From NCBI GenBank assembly GCA_017983755.1, contig JAGOAU010000019.1, positions 1 through 46,190 of the forward strand: 46,190 nt of DNA, in the 5' to 3' direction. The position numbers were made by a program, and so were the translations under genes. This document shows positions 1 to 6,834 of the stretch, in pieces (positions within the stretch are counted from its first letter, which is position 1; each line of letters begins with the position of its first letter). This DNA is from Azonexus sp. (GTDB taxonomy: Bacteria; Pseudomonadota; Gammaproteobacteria; Burkholderiales; Rhodocyclaceae). The notes beneath the pieces are model-generated. The model did no database searches. It saw only the letters and a list, made by a program, of their open reading frames with translations, and was not told where the DNA came from.

Positions 1-102
1 GCGTTTCGGACCCACCCCTTCCCTTCCCGAACAGGACCGTGAAACGAAACCGCGCCGATGATATTGCACATTGCGTGTGAGAAAGTAGGTCATCGCCAGG
101 CT
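1..102 (+). rRNA. rrf: 5S ribosomal RNA, 3' part (5' end outside window)
   Basis: The first ~102 bases carry typical betaproteobacterial 5S segments: CCCACCCCTTCCC, then CCGAACAGGACCGTGAAAC, then GAAAGTAGGTCATCGCCAGG at the 3' end. The 5' end lies before the window, so an rRNA operon reads into this region from the left. The 3' end is placed after the closing-stem sequence GCCAGGC and is accurate to a few bases. A strong terminator follows directly. Confidence 0.93.
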
Positions 103-110
103 CCCTCATC

Positions 111-152
111 ACAAACCCCCCGCAGCCAAAGGCTCCGGGGGGTTTGTCATTT
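111..152 (+). terminator. Rho-independent terminator of the rRNA operon
   Basis: A 12-bp perfect stem pairs ACAAACCCCCCG (111-122) with CGGGGGGTTTGT (136-147). A nested AGCC/GGCT pairing lies in the loop, and CATTT follows. It sits 9 bases after the 5S 3' end. Confidence 0.85.
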
Positions 153-197
153 CTAAACGACCAATGAACCAAACAGCAGGCGGACGCGCGGCTGTGT

Positions 198-203
198 TAG
201 AAT
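198..203 (+). promoter_or_regulatory. -10 element of the 4.5S RNA promoter
   Basis: TAGAAT lies 7 bases before the first base of the 4.5S RNA stem (211), the right distance for a sigma-70 start. No convincing -35 hexamer was found 16-18 bases further up. Confidence 0.5.
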
Positions 204-210
204 CAACCAC

Positions 211-306
211 GGCGGGTCTCCCCGCATTGCAGGGTGGTGAATCTGGTCAGGTCCGGAAGGAAGCAGCCACAGCCATTTACTGCAAGTGCCGGGGGTTAGG
301 CTCGCC
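211..306 (+). ncRNA. ffs: Signal recognition particle 4.5S RNA
   Basis: This RNA is the scaffold of the bacterial signal recognition particle: it binds Ffh and docks ribosome-nascent chain complexes to the membrane. The diagnostic domain IV segment GGTCAGGTCCGGAAGGAAGC is present near 245-264 and is followed by AGCCA. The ends GGCGGG (211) and GCTCGCC (to 306) pair to close the long hairpin. Its length of about 96 bases fits the short 4.5S class. The place just before dnaX is common in betaproteobacteria. Confidence 0.93.
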
Positions 307-336
307 AATTTCATTTTCTGATCGGGTGTGGGGCGC

Positions 337-1932
337 ATGAGTTATCAGGTTCTCGCGCGCAAGTGGCGGCCGCGCAGCTTTAGCAGTCTTGTCGGGCAGG
401 AGCACGTGGTCCGGGCATTGACCCATGCCTTATCCAGCCAGCGCCTTCATCACGCCTATCTTTTTACCGGAACGCGCGGGGTCGGCAAGACGACCCTGGC
501 ACGCATCCTGGCCAAATCGCTTAATTGCGAAACAGGCGTGACGCCGACGCCGTGCGGCGTTTGTTCTGCTTGTCAGGAAATCGATAGCGGGCGTTTCGTG
601 GATCTCCTCGAGGTTGATGCGGCAACCAATACGCGCGTCGACGAGATGCGGCAATTGCTCGAGAATGCGGTCTACGCACCGACTCGCGGGCGCTACAAGG
701 TGTATGTGATCGACGAAGTGCATATGCTCTCCAACTCGGCCTTCAACGCGATGTTGAAGACGCTTGAAGAGCCTCCCGAGCACGTCAAGTTCATACTGGC
801 GACCACCGATCCGCAAAAAATTCCGGTGACCGTCCTCTCGCGCTGCCTGCAGTTCAATCTCAAGCAGATGCCCCCGGTGGCAATCGGAACCCATCTTGCG
901 CATGTTCTGCAGGCGGAGGGGGTTGCCTATGACCATGCAGCGCTTGGCTTGATTGCGCGCTCTGCTGCCGGCAGCATGCGCGATGCGCTGTCGCTGCTCG
1001 ATCAGGCGATCGCCCATGGCGCCGGCAAGGTCGAGGAAGAGCAGGTCCGCGCCATGCTCGGAACGGTCGACCTCGATTATCTCTTCGCGATCCTGGAAGC
1101 CGTGGAGGCTGGAGACGTCGGGGAATTGCTCCGTATTGCTGCAGACATGGCGGTGCGCAGTCTTTCCTTCGGTGCGGCGCTGCAGGAGTTGGCAGGTTTG
1201 CTGACACGGCTGCAGATTGCCCAGAAGGCGCCGGCTTCGATTGATGACCAAGACCCTGACCGCGTCCGCCTTTTCGATCTAGCGGCCAGGTTTTCTCCCG
1301 AGTTCGTCCAGTTGGCCTACCAGATCGCTATCCATGGCAGGGCAGAATTGCCAATGGCCCCGGATGAGTACGCCGGGTTCGTGATGACGCTGATGCGACT
1401 GCACGGCTTCCGGCCGGAATCGGTCGCCGATGTCGTATCCTCCGTCCAGTCGGCCGTTCGGAGAACTTCCCCGGTCGCGGCGCCCGTGGCTGCTCCTGCA
1501 CCCTCGACTCCGATACCTCGTGCCAGGATGTCCGAACAGCCGGCGGCGCTGGTCGATGGTCACTGGGGCGAAATAGTCGGCGAATTGCAGTTGAACGGTT
1601 TGGCGCGGGAGTTGGCGCAACATTGCGAACTGCGGGAACTCAACGAGACCGACTGCGTATTGCGCCTGGCGCCGGCGCACGGGCATCTTCAGATGAAGCC
1701 GGCACCCGACAAGTTGCGCCAGGCGTTGAGCGATTATCTTGGGCGCCCCGTCTCGTTGCGTTTTGAACTGGCGCAGACCGAAACCGATACGCCGGCGGCG
1801 ACTGCCGGACGTGAGCGCCGTGAACGCCAGGAGCAGGCAATTGCGGCAATCGAGCAGGATTCCTTTGTCCGGGACGTCATCGAGAGTTGCGATGCGTCGC
1901 TGGTTGAATCATCAATCAAACCCATCGTATAG
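337..1932 (+). CDS. dnaX: DNA polymerase III subunit tau (DnaX)
   Basis: Clamp-loader ATPase subunit of the replicative polymerase. With delta and delta' it opens and loads the beta clamp, and the tau C-terminus links polymerase cores to the helicase. The 531-aa protein starts [12 protein letters not shown], the family N-terminus, so ATG 337 is preferred over the in-frame GTG at 328. It has a Walker A (GTRGVGKT, residues 45-52), a zinc site (Cys64, Cys73, Cys76, Cys79) and a Walker B/DEVH box (126-129). The Pro/Ala-rich linker near 390-410 separates the ATPase from the C-terminal domain. I saw no slippery A-AAA-AAG heptamer in the 3' half, so no frameshifted gamma form is predicted by that route. 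It begins a compact operon with ybaB and recR. Confidence 0.95.
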   Translation: MSYQVLARKWRPRSFSSLVGQEHVVRALTHALSSQRLHHAYLFTGTRGVGKTTLARILAKSLNCETGVTPTPCGVCSACQEIDSGRFVDLLEVDAATNTRVDEMRQLLENAVYAPTRGRYKVYVIDEVHMLSNSAFNAMLKTLEEPPEHVKFILATTDPQKIPVTVLSRCLQFNLKQMPPVAIGTHLAHVLQAEGVAYDHAALGLIARSAAGSMRDALSLLDQAIAHGAGKVEEEQVRAMLGTVDLDYLFAILEAVEAGDVGELLRIAADMAVRSLSFGAALQELAGLLTRLQIAQKAPASIDDQDPDRVRLFDLAARFSPEFVQLAYQIAIHGRAELPMAPDEYAGFVMTLMRLHGFRPESVADVVSSVQSAVRRTSPVAAPVAAPAPSTPIPRARMSEQPAALVDGHWGEIVGELQLNGLARELAQHCELRELNETDCVLRLAPAHGHLQMKPAPDKLRQALSDYLGRPVSLRFELAQTETDTPAATAGRERRERQEQAIAAIEQDSFVRDVIESCDASLVESSIKPIV

Positions 1933-1945
1933 CGGAGATACACAA

Positions 1946-2269
1946 ATGATGAAGGGTGGCTTGGCTGGCCTGATGAAGCAGGCGCAGGTAATGCAGGACA
2001 ACATGAAAAAAGTGCAGGAACAGCTGGCGCAGACCGAGGTCGAAGGCCAGTCCGGCGCCGGCATGGTCAAGGTCGTCATGACCTGTGCTCATGATGTTCG
2101 TCGGGTAAGTATCGATCCCTCGGTTCTGGATGATCGGGAAATGCTCGAAGACCTGATCGCCGCGGCGGTCAATGATGCGGTTCGCCGTGGCGAGGCTCTG
2201 AGCAAGGAAAAAATGTCCGGCTTTACGGCAGGGATGAATCTGCCACCCGGCTTCAAGCTGCCTTTCTGA
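1946..2269 (+). CDS. ybaB: YbaB/EbfC family nucleoid-associated protein
   Basis: Small DNA-binding protein of the YbaB/EbfC family, which forms dimers with a tweezer shape and coats DNA. The 107-aa sequence starts [14 protein letters not shown] and has the family pattern of an N-terminal helix (about 5-35), a beta region ([17 protein letters not shown]) and C-terminal helices. The longer frame opening at 1739 overlaps dnaX. The ATG at 1946 is chosen because it follows AGCGGAGA at a good distance and gives the family length. It sits 13 bases after dnaX and 4 bases before recR, the classical dnaX-ybaB-recR order. Confidence 0.93.
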   Translation: MMKGGLAGLMKQAQVMQDNMKKVQEQLAQTEVEGQSGAGMVKVVMTCAHDVRRVSIDPSVLDDREMLEDLIAAAVNDAVRRGEALSKEKMSGFTAGMNLPPGFKLPF

Positions 2270-2273
2270 AGCA

Positions 2274-2873
2274 GTGAATCCATCAGGTCTCGAGGCGCTG
2301 ATCGAGGCGTTGCGCTGCCTGCCCGGGGTCGGTCCAAAATCGGCTCAACGGATGGCATATCATCTGTTGCAGCACGACAGAAATGGTGCACTGCGCCTGG
2401 GCGATGCCTTGCACCACGCCTTGACATCGATTCGCCACTGCCGGCGCTGCAATACGTTCACCGAGGAAGATATTTGCGAGCGCTGCGCCTCGCCCCGGCG
2501 GGATGCCTCTCTGCTTTGTGTCGTCGAAACCCCGGTCGACATGAACATGATGGAACAGACGCATGCCTATCAAGGGCTTTACTACGTGCTGATGGGGCGC
2601 ATCTCGCCTCTGGACGGTGTTGGCGCCCGCGAACTCGGGTTGGAACGGCTGCTCTCGCGAATTCTCGACGGTGTCGTGCGCGAGGTGATTCTGGCGACGA
2701 ACTACACCAACGAAGGTGAGGCAACTGCACATTACATCATGGCAATGCTGAAGCCCAAGGGAATCAGCGTGTCGCGAATCGCGCGTGGCGTGCCGGTCGG
2801 CGGGGAACTCGAATATGTCGATAGCGGGACGCTGGCTCAGGCATTGCGCGAGCGGAGGGCGTGCGCAGGGTGA
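2274..2873 (+). CDS. recR: Recombination mediator protein RecR
   Basis: RecR works with RecF and RecO to load RecA onto SSB-coated single-stranded gaps. The 199-aa protein (usual length about 200) has an N-terminal helix-hairpin-helix ([17 protein letters not shown], residues 16-32), a zinc finger formed by Cys56, Cys59, Cys68 and Cys71, and a Toprim domain from about residue 80 ([11 protein letters not shown]). It starts with GTG at 2274, four bases after ybaB stops, which suggests translational coupling. It is the last gene of the dnaX operon; petA after it has its own -10 element. Confidence 0.95.
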   Translation: MNPSGLEALIEALRCLPGVGPKSAQRMAYHLLQHDRNGALRLGDALHHALTSIRHCRRCNTFTEEDICERCASPRRDASLLCVVETPVDMNMMEQTHAYQGLYYVLMGRISPLDGVGARELGLERLLSRILDGVVREVILATNYTNEGEATAHYIMAMLKPKGISVSRIARGVPVGGELEYVDSGTLAQALRERRACAG

Positions 2874-2903
2874 CAATGTCTTTTATCGCGAGTTCCATTG
2901 TCG

Positions 2904-2909
2904 TATAAT
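2904..2909 (+). promoter_or_regulatory. -10 element before petABC
   Basis: A perfect TATAAT lies in the 83-base gap between recR and petA, 47 bases before the petA start. No good -35 hexamer is seen at the normal spacing. Confidence 0.5.
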
Positions 2910-2956
2910 CCAGCGTTTATTTTTAATCCCATCCAATTCCTTTAGGGGTCAGCGTT

Positions 2957-3553
2957 ATGAGCAATCAAGGAAAAATGGACTGCGGGAGACGGCGTTTGAT
3001 CGTCGCCACCGCGGCCGTCGGCGGGGTCGGTGCGGTTGCCGCGCTGGTGCCGTTCGTCTCCAGCTTGCTTCCGTCCGAGCGCGCCAAGGCAGCAGGCGCT
3101 CCGGTAGAAGCCGATATCAGCAAGCTTGAAGCCGGCCAGATGATGACTGTCGAATGGCGGGGCAAGCCGGTCTGGATTATCAACCGGACCAAGGAGATGC
3201 TGGCCACATTGCCCAAGCTCGATGGTCAGGTGGCTGACCCGAAGTCCGAAAAGAATCAGCAGCCGCCATATGCTCAGAACGAAAACCGCTCGATCAAGCC
3301 GGAGTACATGATTGTCGTCGGCATCTGTACTCACCTGGGGTGCTCGCCGTCCTCGAAGTTCAAGGCCGGTGCCGAAGAAGGCATGCCTGGTGACTGGCTG
3401 GGCGGTTTCCTCTGCCCCTGCCATGGCTCGACCTTCGATTTCGCCGGTCGTGTTTTCAAGGCGAAGCCTGCCCCGACAAACCTCGAAGTTCCGCCGCACA
3501 TGTATCTCTCTGATACCCGTGTCGTCATCGGCGAAGACAAGAAGGGAGCATAA
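2957..3553 (+). CDS. petA: Ubiquinol-cytochrome c reductase, Rieske iron-sulfur subunit
   Basis: High-potential [2Fe-2S] subunit of cytochrome bc1. It takes one electron from ubiquinol at the Qo site and passes it to cytochrome c1 on the periplasmic side. The 198-aa protein has a twin-arginine-type N-terminus (GRRRLIVATAA) that leads into a membrane anchor at about residues 14-37, as expected for Tat-inserted Rieske proteins. Cluster ligands are in CTHLGC (Cys124, His126, Cys129) and CPCHGS (Cys153, Cys155, His156); Cys129 and Cys155 are the usual disulfide pair. The start follows TTTAGGGGTC. It is first in petABC and ends 2 bases before petB. Confidence 0.96.
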   Translation: MSNQGKMDCGRRRLIVATAAVGGVGAVAALVPFVSSLLPSERAKAAGAPVEADISKLEAGQMMTVEWRGKPVWIINRTKEMLATLPKLDGQVADPKSEKNQQPPYAQNENRSIKPEYMIVVGICTHLGCSPSSKFKAGAEEGMPGDWLGGFLCPCHGSTFDFAGRVFKAKPAPTNLEVPPHMYLSDTRVVIGEDKKGA

Positions 3554-3555
3554 AA

Positions 3556-4857
3556 ATGGCTGCTGGCAAGTCCGAAAAATACAAATCCGACGGCTCACTT
3601 GGTGGCAATGCCCTGGAATGGGTGGATGCCCGTTTCCCGGCGACGTCGCTGTGGAAAGAGCACCTTTCCGAATACTACGCACCGAAGAATTTCAACTTCT
3701 GGTACTTCTTCGGTTCTCTCGCGCTGCTGGTTCTGGTCATCCAGATTGTCACCGGCATCTTCCTGGTCATGCATTACAAGCCGGATGCCGCGCTGAACGC
3801 CAACGGCGTGCCGATCGCTTTCGCGTCCGTCGAGTACATCATGCGTGACGTACCGGGTGGCTGGATCATCCGCTACATGCACTCGACCGGCGCCTCGGCA
3901 TTCTTCATCGTGGTCTATCTCCACATGTTCCGCGGCCTGCTGTACGGTTCCTATCGCAAGCCGCGCGAACTGACCTGGCTGTTCGGCGTCGGCATCTTCC
4001 TGGTGCTGATGGGCGAAGCCTTCTTCGGCTACCTGCTGCCATGGGGGCAAATGTCCTTCTGGGGCGCGCAGGTGATCGTGAACCTGTTCTCGGCGATTCC
4101 CGTAATCGGTAACGATCTGTCTATCCTCATCCGTGGCGATTTCGTCGTCGGCGATGCGACCCTGAACCGCTTCTTCTCCTTCCACGTCATTGCCTTCCCG
4201 TTGATCCTGATCGGCCTCGTCGCTGCGCACATCCTGGCGCTGCACGAAACCGGCTCGAACAATCCGGACGGTATCGAGATCAAGGCCAACAAGGACGAGA
4301 ACGGCATTCCGCGCGATGGCATTCCCTTCCACCCGTACTACACGGTGAAGGATATCGTCGGCGTCGTGGTTTTCCTGATGGTCTTCTCCGCCGTCATGTT
4401 CTTCGCGCCCGAGGGTGGCGGCTACTTCCTGGAAACGCCGAACTTCTACCCGGCCGATCCGCTGAAGACGCCTCCGCACATCGCGCCGGTCTGGTACTTC
4501 ACGCCGTACTACTCCATCCTGCGTGCCATGGTCTGGAACTTCTTCGGTCTCGATGCCAAGTTCTGGGGTGTGGTGGCAATGGGTGCCTCGGTCGTGATCT
4601 TCGCCTTCCTGCCCTGGCTGGATCGCAGCCCGGTCAAGTCGATCCGTTATCGTGGTCCGATCTACAAGACCATGCTGACGCTGTTCGTGATCTGCTTCTT
4701 CATCCTGGGCTACCTCGGAACGCTCTCCCCGTCCCCGATGGGCGAACTGATTTCCCAGATCTGCACGGTCTTCTATTTCGGCTTCTTCCTCGGCATGCCG
4801 TGGTGGTCCCGAATGGACAAGTTCAAGCCCGTGCCAGAACGCGTGACGATGAAGTGA
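3556..4857 (+). CDS. petB: Ubiquinol-cytochrome c reductase, cytochrome b subunit
   Basis: Membrane subunit that carries hemes bL and bH and the Qo and Qi quinone sites. The 433-aa protein has about eight or nine membrane helices. Heme-ligand histidines lie in YMHSTGASAFFIVVYLHMF (helix B) and SFHVIAFPLILIGLVAAH (helix D). The Qo signature that is PEWY in mitochondria reads PVWY here (residues 311-314), a form I recall from beta- and gammaproteobacteria. Start ATG 3556 follows AAGGGAGCATAAAA, only 2 bases after petA. Confidence 0.96.
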   Translation: MAAGKSEKYKSDGSLGGNALEWVDARFPATSLWKEHLSEYYAPKNFNFWYFFGSLALLVLVIQIVTGIFLVMHYKPDAALNANGVPIAFASVEYIMRDVPGGWIIRYMHSTGASAFFIVVYLHMFRGLLYGSYRKPRELTWLFGVGIFLVLMGEAFFGYLLPWGQMSFWGAQVIVNLFSAIPVIGNDLSILIRGDFVVGDATLNRFFSFHVIAFPLILIGLVAAHILALHETGSNNPDGIEIKANKDENGIPRDGIPFHPYYTVKDIVGVVVFLMVFSAVMFFAPEGGGYFLETPNFYPADPLKTPPHIAPVWYFTPYYSILRAMVWNFFGLDAKFWGVVAMGASVVIFAFLPWLDRSPVKSIRYRGPIYKTMLTLFVICFFILGYLGTLSPSPMGELISQICTVFYFGFFLGMPWWSRMDKFKPVPERVTMK

Positions 4858-4868
4858 GGGTGCAAAAA

Positions 4869-5588
4869 ATGAAAAAATTCCTGATCGCATTGCTTTTCGC
4901 GCCGATGATGGCCATTGCCAGCGGTGGCAACGTGCATCTCGACAAATGGCCCGGCTCGGTGAGCGACAAGGCTGCGCTGCAGAGCGGCGCCAAGCTGTTT
5001 GTCAATTACTGCCTGAACTGCCATGGCGCCTCCTACCTGCGCTACAAGAACCTGATGGAACTCGGCCTGACCGAGCAGCAGGTGAAGGACAACCTGATGT
5101 TCACCTCGGACAAGATCGGTTCTCTGATGGGGGTCGCGGCACGTTCCGACGAGCAGAAGCTGTGGTTCGGCGCCACGCCGCCGGACCTGACCATCGTTGC
5201 CCGCGCCCGTGGCGAAGCAGGCAACGCGGGGGCAGGCGCCGACTGGCTCTACACCTATCTGCGTTCCTTCTATCGCGACGCGAATCGTCCGACGGGCTGG
5301 AACAACGTGGTGTTCGAGAATGTGGGCATGCCCAACCCGCTCTGGCAACTGCAGGGCCAGCAAGTGCTGAATCATGAAACGCACAAACTGGAACTGGTGG
5401 TTCCGGGCCAGCTTTCGCCGGCCGAGTTCGACAAGGCGATTTCCGATCTGGTCGGCTTCATGGTCTGGATGGGCGAACCACAACAGGAGTTCCGCAGGAC
5501 TCTGGGTTTTGGCGTTCTCGCCTTCCTGCTGCTGCTCTTCGTTCTCGCCTACGCGCTGAAGAAGGAATACTGGAAAGACATTCACTGA
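4869..5588 (+). CDS. petC: Ubiquinol-cytochrome c reductase, cytochrome c1
   Basis: Periplasmic c-type heme subunit that takes electrons from the Rieske protein and passes them to soluble cytochrome c. The start chosen is ATG 4869 (MKKFLIALLFAPMMAIA), which gives a clear Sec signal peptide (about residues 1-17). The frame is open further upstream to 4800, but that part overlaps petB. The heme-binding motif is CLNCH (Cys48, Cys51, His52). A C-terminal membrane anchor (FGVLAFLLLLFVLAYAL) is followed by a positively charged tail. Length is 239 aa. It is the last petABC gene. Confidence 0.95.
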   Translation: MKKFLIALLFAPMMAIASGGNVHLDKWPGSVSDKAALQSGAKLFVNYCLNCHGASYLRYKNLMELGLTEQQVKDNLMFTSDKIGSLMGVAARSDEQKLWFGATPPDLTIVARARGEAGNAGAGADWLYTYLRSFYRDANRPTGWNNVVFENVGMPNPLWQLQGQQVLNHETHKLELVVPGQLSPAEFDKAISDLVGFMVWMGEPQQEFRRTLGFGVLAFLLLLFVLAYALKKEYWKDIH

Positions 5589-5608
5589 TCCTTTCAGGGT
5601 CAGCTGAC

Positions 5609-5645
5609 GGCATCGCGGGTTTGGCTCAGGCCGGCCCCCGATGCC
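5609..5645 (+). other. Hairpin after petC, possible weak terminator or processing site
   Basis: GGCATCG (5609-5615) can pair with CGATGCC (5639-5645) in the 83-base gap between petC and sspA. No run of T follows, so this is not a standard intrinsic terminator. Confidence 0.3.
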
Positions 5646-5671
5646 GAATCTCATTTTGAGGGTTACAGCAA

Positions 5672-6268
5672 ATGATGAACCTCTACTCGGGCACCACCTG
5701 CCCATTCAGCCATCGCTGCCGCATTGTCCTTTACGAAAAGGGCATGGATTTTCAGGTGATCGATGTCGATATGTTCAACAAGCCGGAAGACCTGGCCGTC
5801 ATCAACCCGCACAATCGGGTGCCGGTGCTGGTCGAGCGCGATCTCGTGCTGTTCGAGCCGAACATCATCAACGAATACATCGATGAGCGCTTCCCGCATC
5901 CGCAGTTGATGCCGGCCGACCCGATCATGCGGGCGCGTGCGCGCCAGCTGCTGGTCGGCATGGAGCGCGAGATCTTTTCGTTCATGGAAGTGATCGAGAA
6001 GAACGGCAAGACCGTCGACAAGGCGCGTCAGGAAATCCGTGCCCGTCTGACCGAGATCATTCCGATCTTCAACAAGCAGAAATTCATGCTAGGCGATGAG
6101 TTTTCCATGCTCGACGTGGCCATTGCGCCGCTGCTCTGGCGTCTTGACCACTATGGCATCGACCTCGGCAAGGCGGCGGCGCCGCTGATGAAGTACGCCG
6201 AGCGCATCTTTAGCCGCCAGGGCTTCATCGACGCCCTGACGCCGTCCGAAAAAGCGATGCGCAAGTAA
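5672..6268 (+). CDS. sspA: Stringent starvation protein A (GST-fold)
   Basis: RNA-polymerase-associated protein with a glutathione-S-transferase fold but usually no GST activity; in enterobacteria it modulates transcription under starvation and acid stress. The 198-aa protein has a thioredoxin-like N-terminal half (LYSGTTCPFSHRCRIVLYEKGM) and an all-helical C-terminal half (about 90-198). Two ATGs are adjacent (5672 and 5675). The order petABC-sspA-sspB is a familiar betaproteobacterial arrangement. sspB follows after 3 bases. Confidence 0.92.
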   Translation: MMNLYSGTTCPFSHRCRIVLYEKGMDFQVIDVDMFNKPEDLAVINPHNRVPVLVERDLVLFEPNIINEYIDERFPHPQLMPADPIMRARARQLLVGMEREIFSFMEVIEKNGKTVDKARQEIRARLTEIIPIFNKQKFMLGDEFSMLDVAIAPLLWRLDHYGIDLGKAAAPLMKYAERIFSRQGFIDALTPSEKAMRK

Positions 6269-6271
6269 GGC

Positions 6272-6706
6272 ATGGAACTGCCCTCGACCAAGCCCTATCT
6301 TGTCCGCGCCATCTGGGAATGGTGCAACGACAACGGCTTCACGCCGTACATTGCCGTTCAGGTTGACGCACGGACCAATGTGCCGCGCGAATTCATCCGC
6401 GACGGCCAGATCGTCCTCAATCTCGGCCCGGATGCGACCAACAAGCTGCAGATCGGTAACGAACTGATCGAATTCCAGGCGCGTTTCGGTGGCGTTGCCC
6501 GCCAGTTGTCGGTGCCTGTGGCCCAGGTATCGGCGATCTACGCGCGGGAAAACGGTGCCGGCATGGCCTTCGAGGTCGGTGACGACAGCGGGCTCGGGGA
6601 ACCCGACACGGTGGAAGCTCAGTCTGCCGTGGAAGAGGTTTCCGAAGAAGGTCCCGAGCCGCCGCGCCCTGAAGGAGGGCGTCCCAAGCTGCAGCGCATC
6701 AAATAG
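6272..6706 (+). CDS. sspB: ClpXP protease specificity-enhancing factor SspB
   Basis: Adaptor that binds ssrA-tagged proteins and delivers them to ClpXP. The 144-aa protein has the tag-binding core (STKPYLVRAIWEWCNDNGFTP... to about residue 110), then an acidic flexible linker (DTVEAQSAVEEVSEEGPEPP). It ends in GRPKLQRIK, matching the ClpX-docking tail at the end of the E. coli protein. It starts 3 bases after sspA stops and is followed by a strong terminator. Confidence 0.93.
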   Translation: MELPSTKPYLVRAIWEWCNDNGFTPYIAVQVDARTNVPREFIRDGQIVLNLGPDATNKLQIGNELIEFQARFGGVARQLSVPVAQVSAIYARENGAGMAFEVGDDSGLGEPDTVEAQSAVEEVSEEGPEPPRPEGGRPKLQRIK

Positions 6707-6710
6707 GGAC

Positions 6711-6725
6711 GGCTGTTGCGGTCGA
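6711..6725 (+). repeat. Post-gene repeat motif, copy 1
   Basis: GCTGTTGCGGTCGAC begins 4 bases after the sspB stop codon. The same core (TGCGGTCGAC) recurs just after four other genes in this window, always in the direction of the gene before it. Confidence 0.5.
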
Positions 6726-6726
6726 C

Positions 6727-6741
6727 GCACCAAAACGGGGA
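6727..6741 (+). promoter_or_regulatory. NtrC-like half dyad upstream of nasA
   Basis: GCACCAAAACGGGGA matches the left part of the NtrC consensus GCACYANNNTGGTGC exactly; the right half is degenerate. Its centre is 87 bases before the predicted sigma-54 start, the same distance as the site before nirB. It overlaps the left arm of the sspB terminator. Confidence 0.4.
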
Positions 6742-6769
6742 GATTTCCGCAAGGAGTCTCCCCGTTTTG
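6731..6769 (+). terminator. Rho-independent terminator after sspB
   Basis: CAAAACGGGGAGA (6731-6743) pairs perfectly with TCTCCCCGTTTTG (6757-6769). A and T runs at the stem ends would let it work in both directions. It separates sspB from the nitrate assimilation genes. Confidence 0.85.
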
Positions 6770-6794
6770 CATCCAAGTCCATGATTTTTCAAGA

Positions 6795-6810
6795 TGGCAT
6801 GGCTGTTGCT
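6795..6810 (+). promoter_or_regulatory. Sigma-54 (-24/-12) promoter of nasA
   Basis: TGGCATGGCTGTTGCT has the -24 GG (6796-6797) and -12 GC (6808-6809) with the required 10 bases between them, and matches TGGCAC-N5-TTGCW at all but one position. Predicted start of transcription is about 6821, so an ATG at 6781 cannot be the nasA start. Confidence 0.85.
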
Positions 6811-6834
6811 CACAGCCTGCCCGGAAGGAAAATC

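Noticed and set aside
812-826. A6 run in dnaX as a programmed frameshift site
   Set aside because: It lies early, in the ATPase domain (codons for D-P-Q-K-I-P), not at the tau/gamma boundary, and it lacks the A-AAA-AAG form with a following stem.
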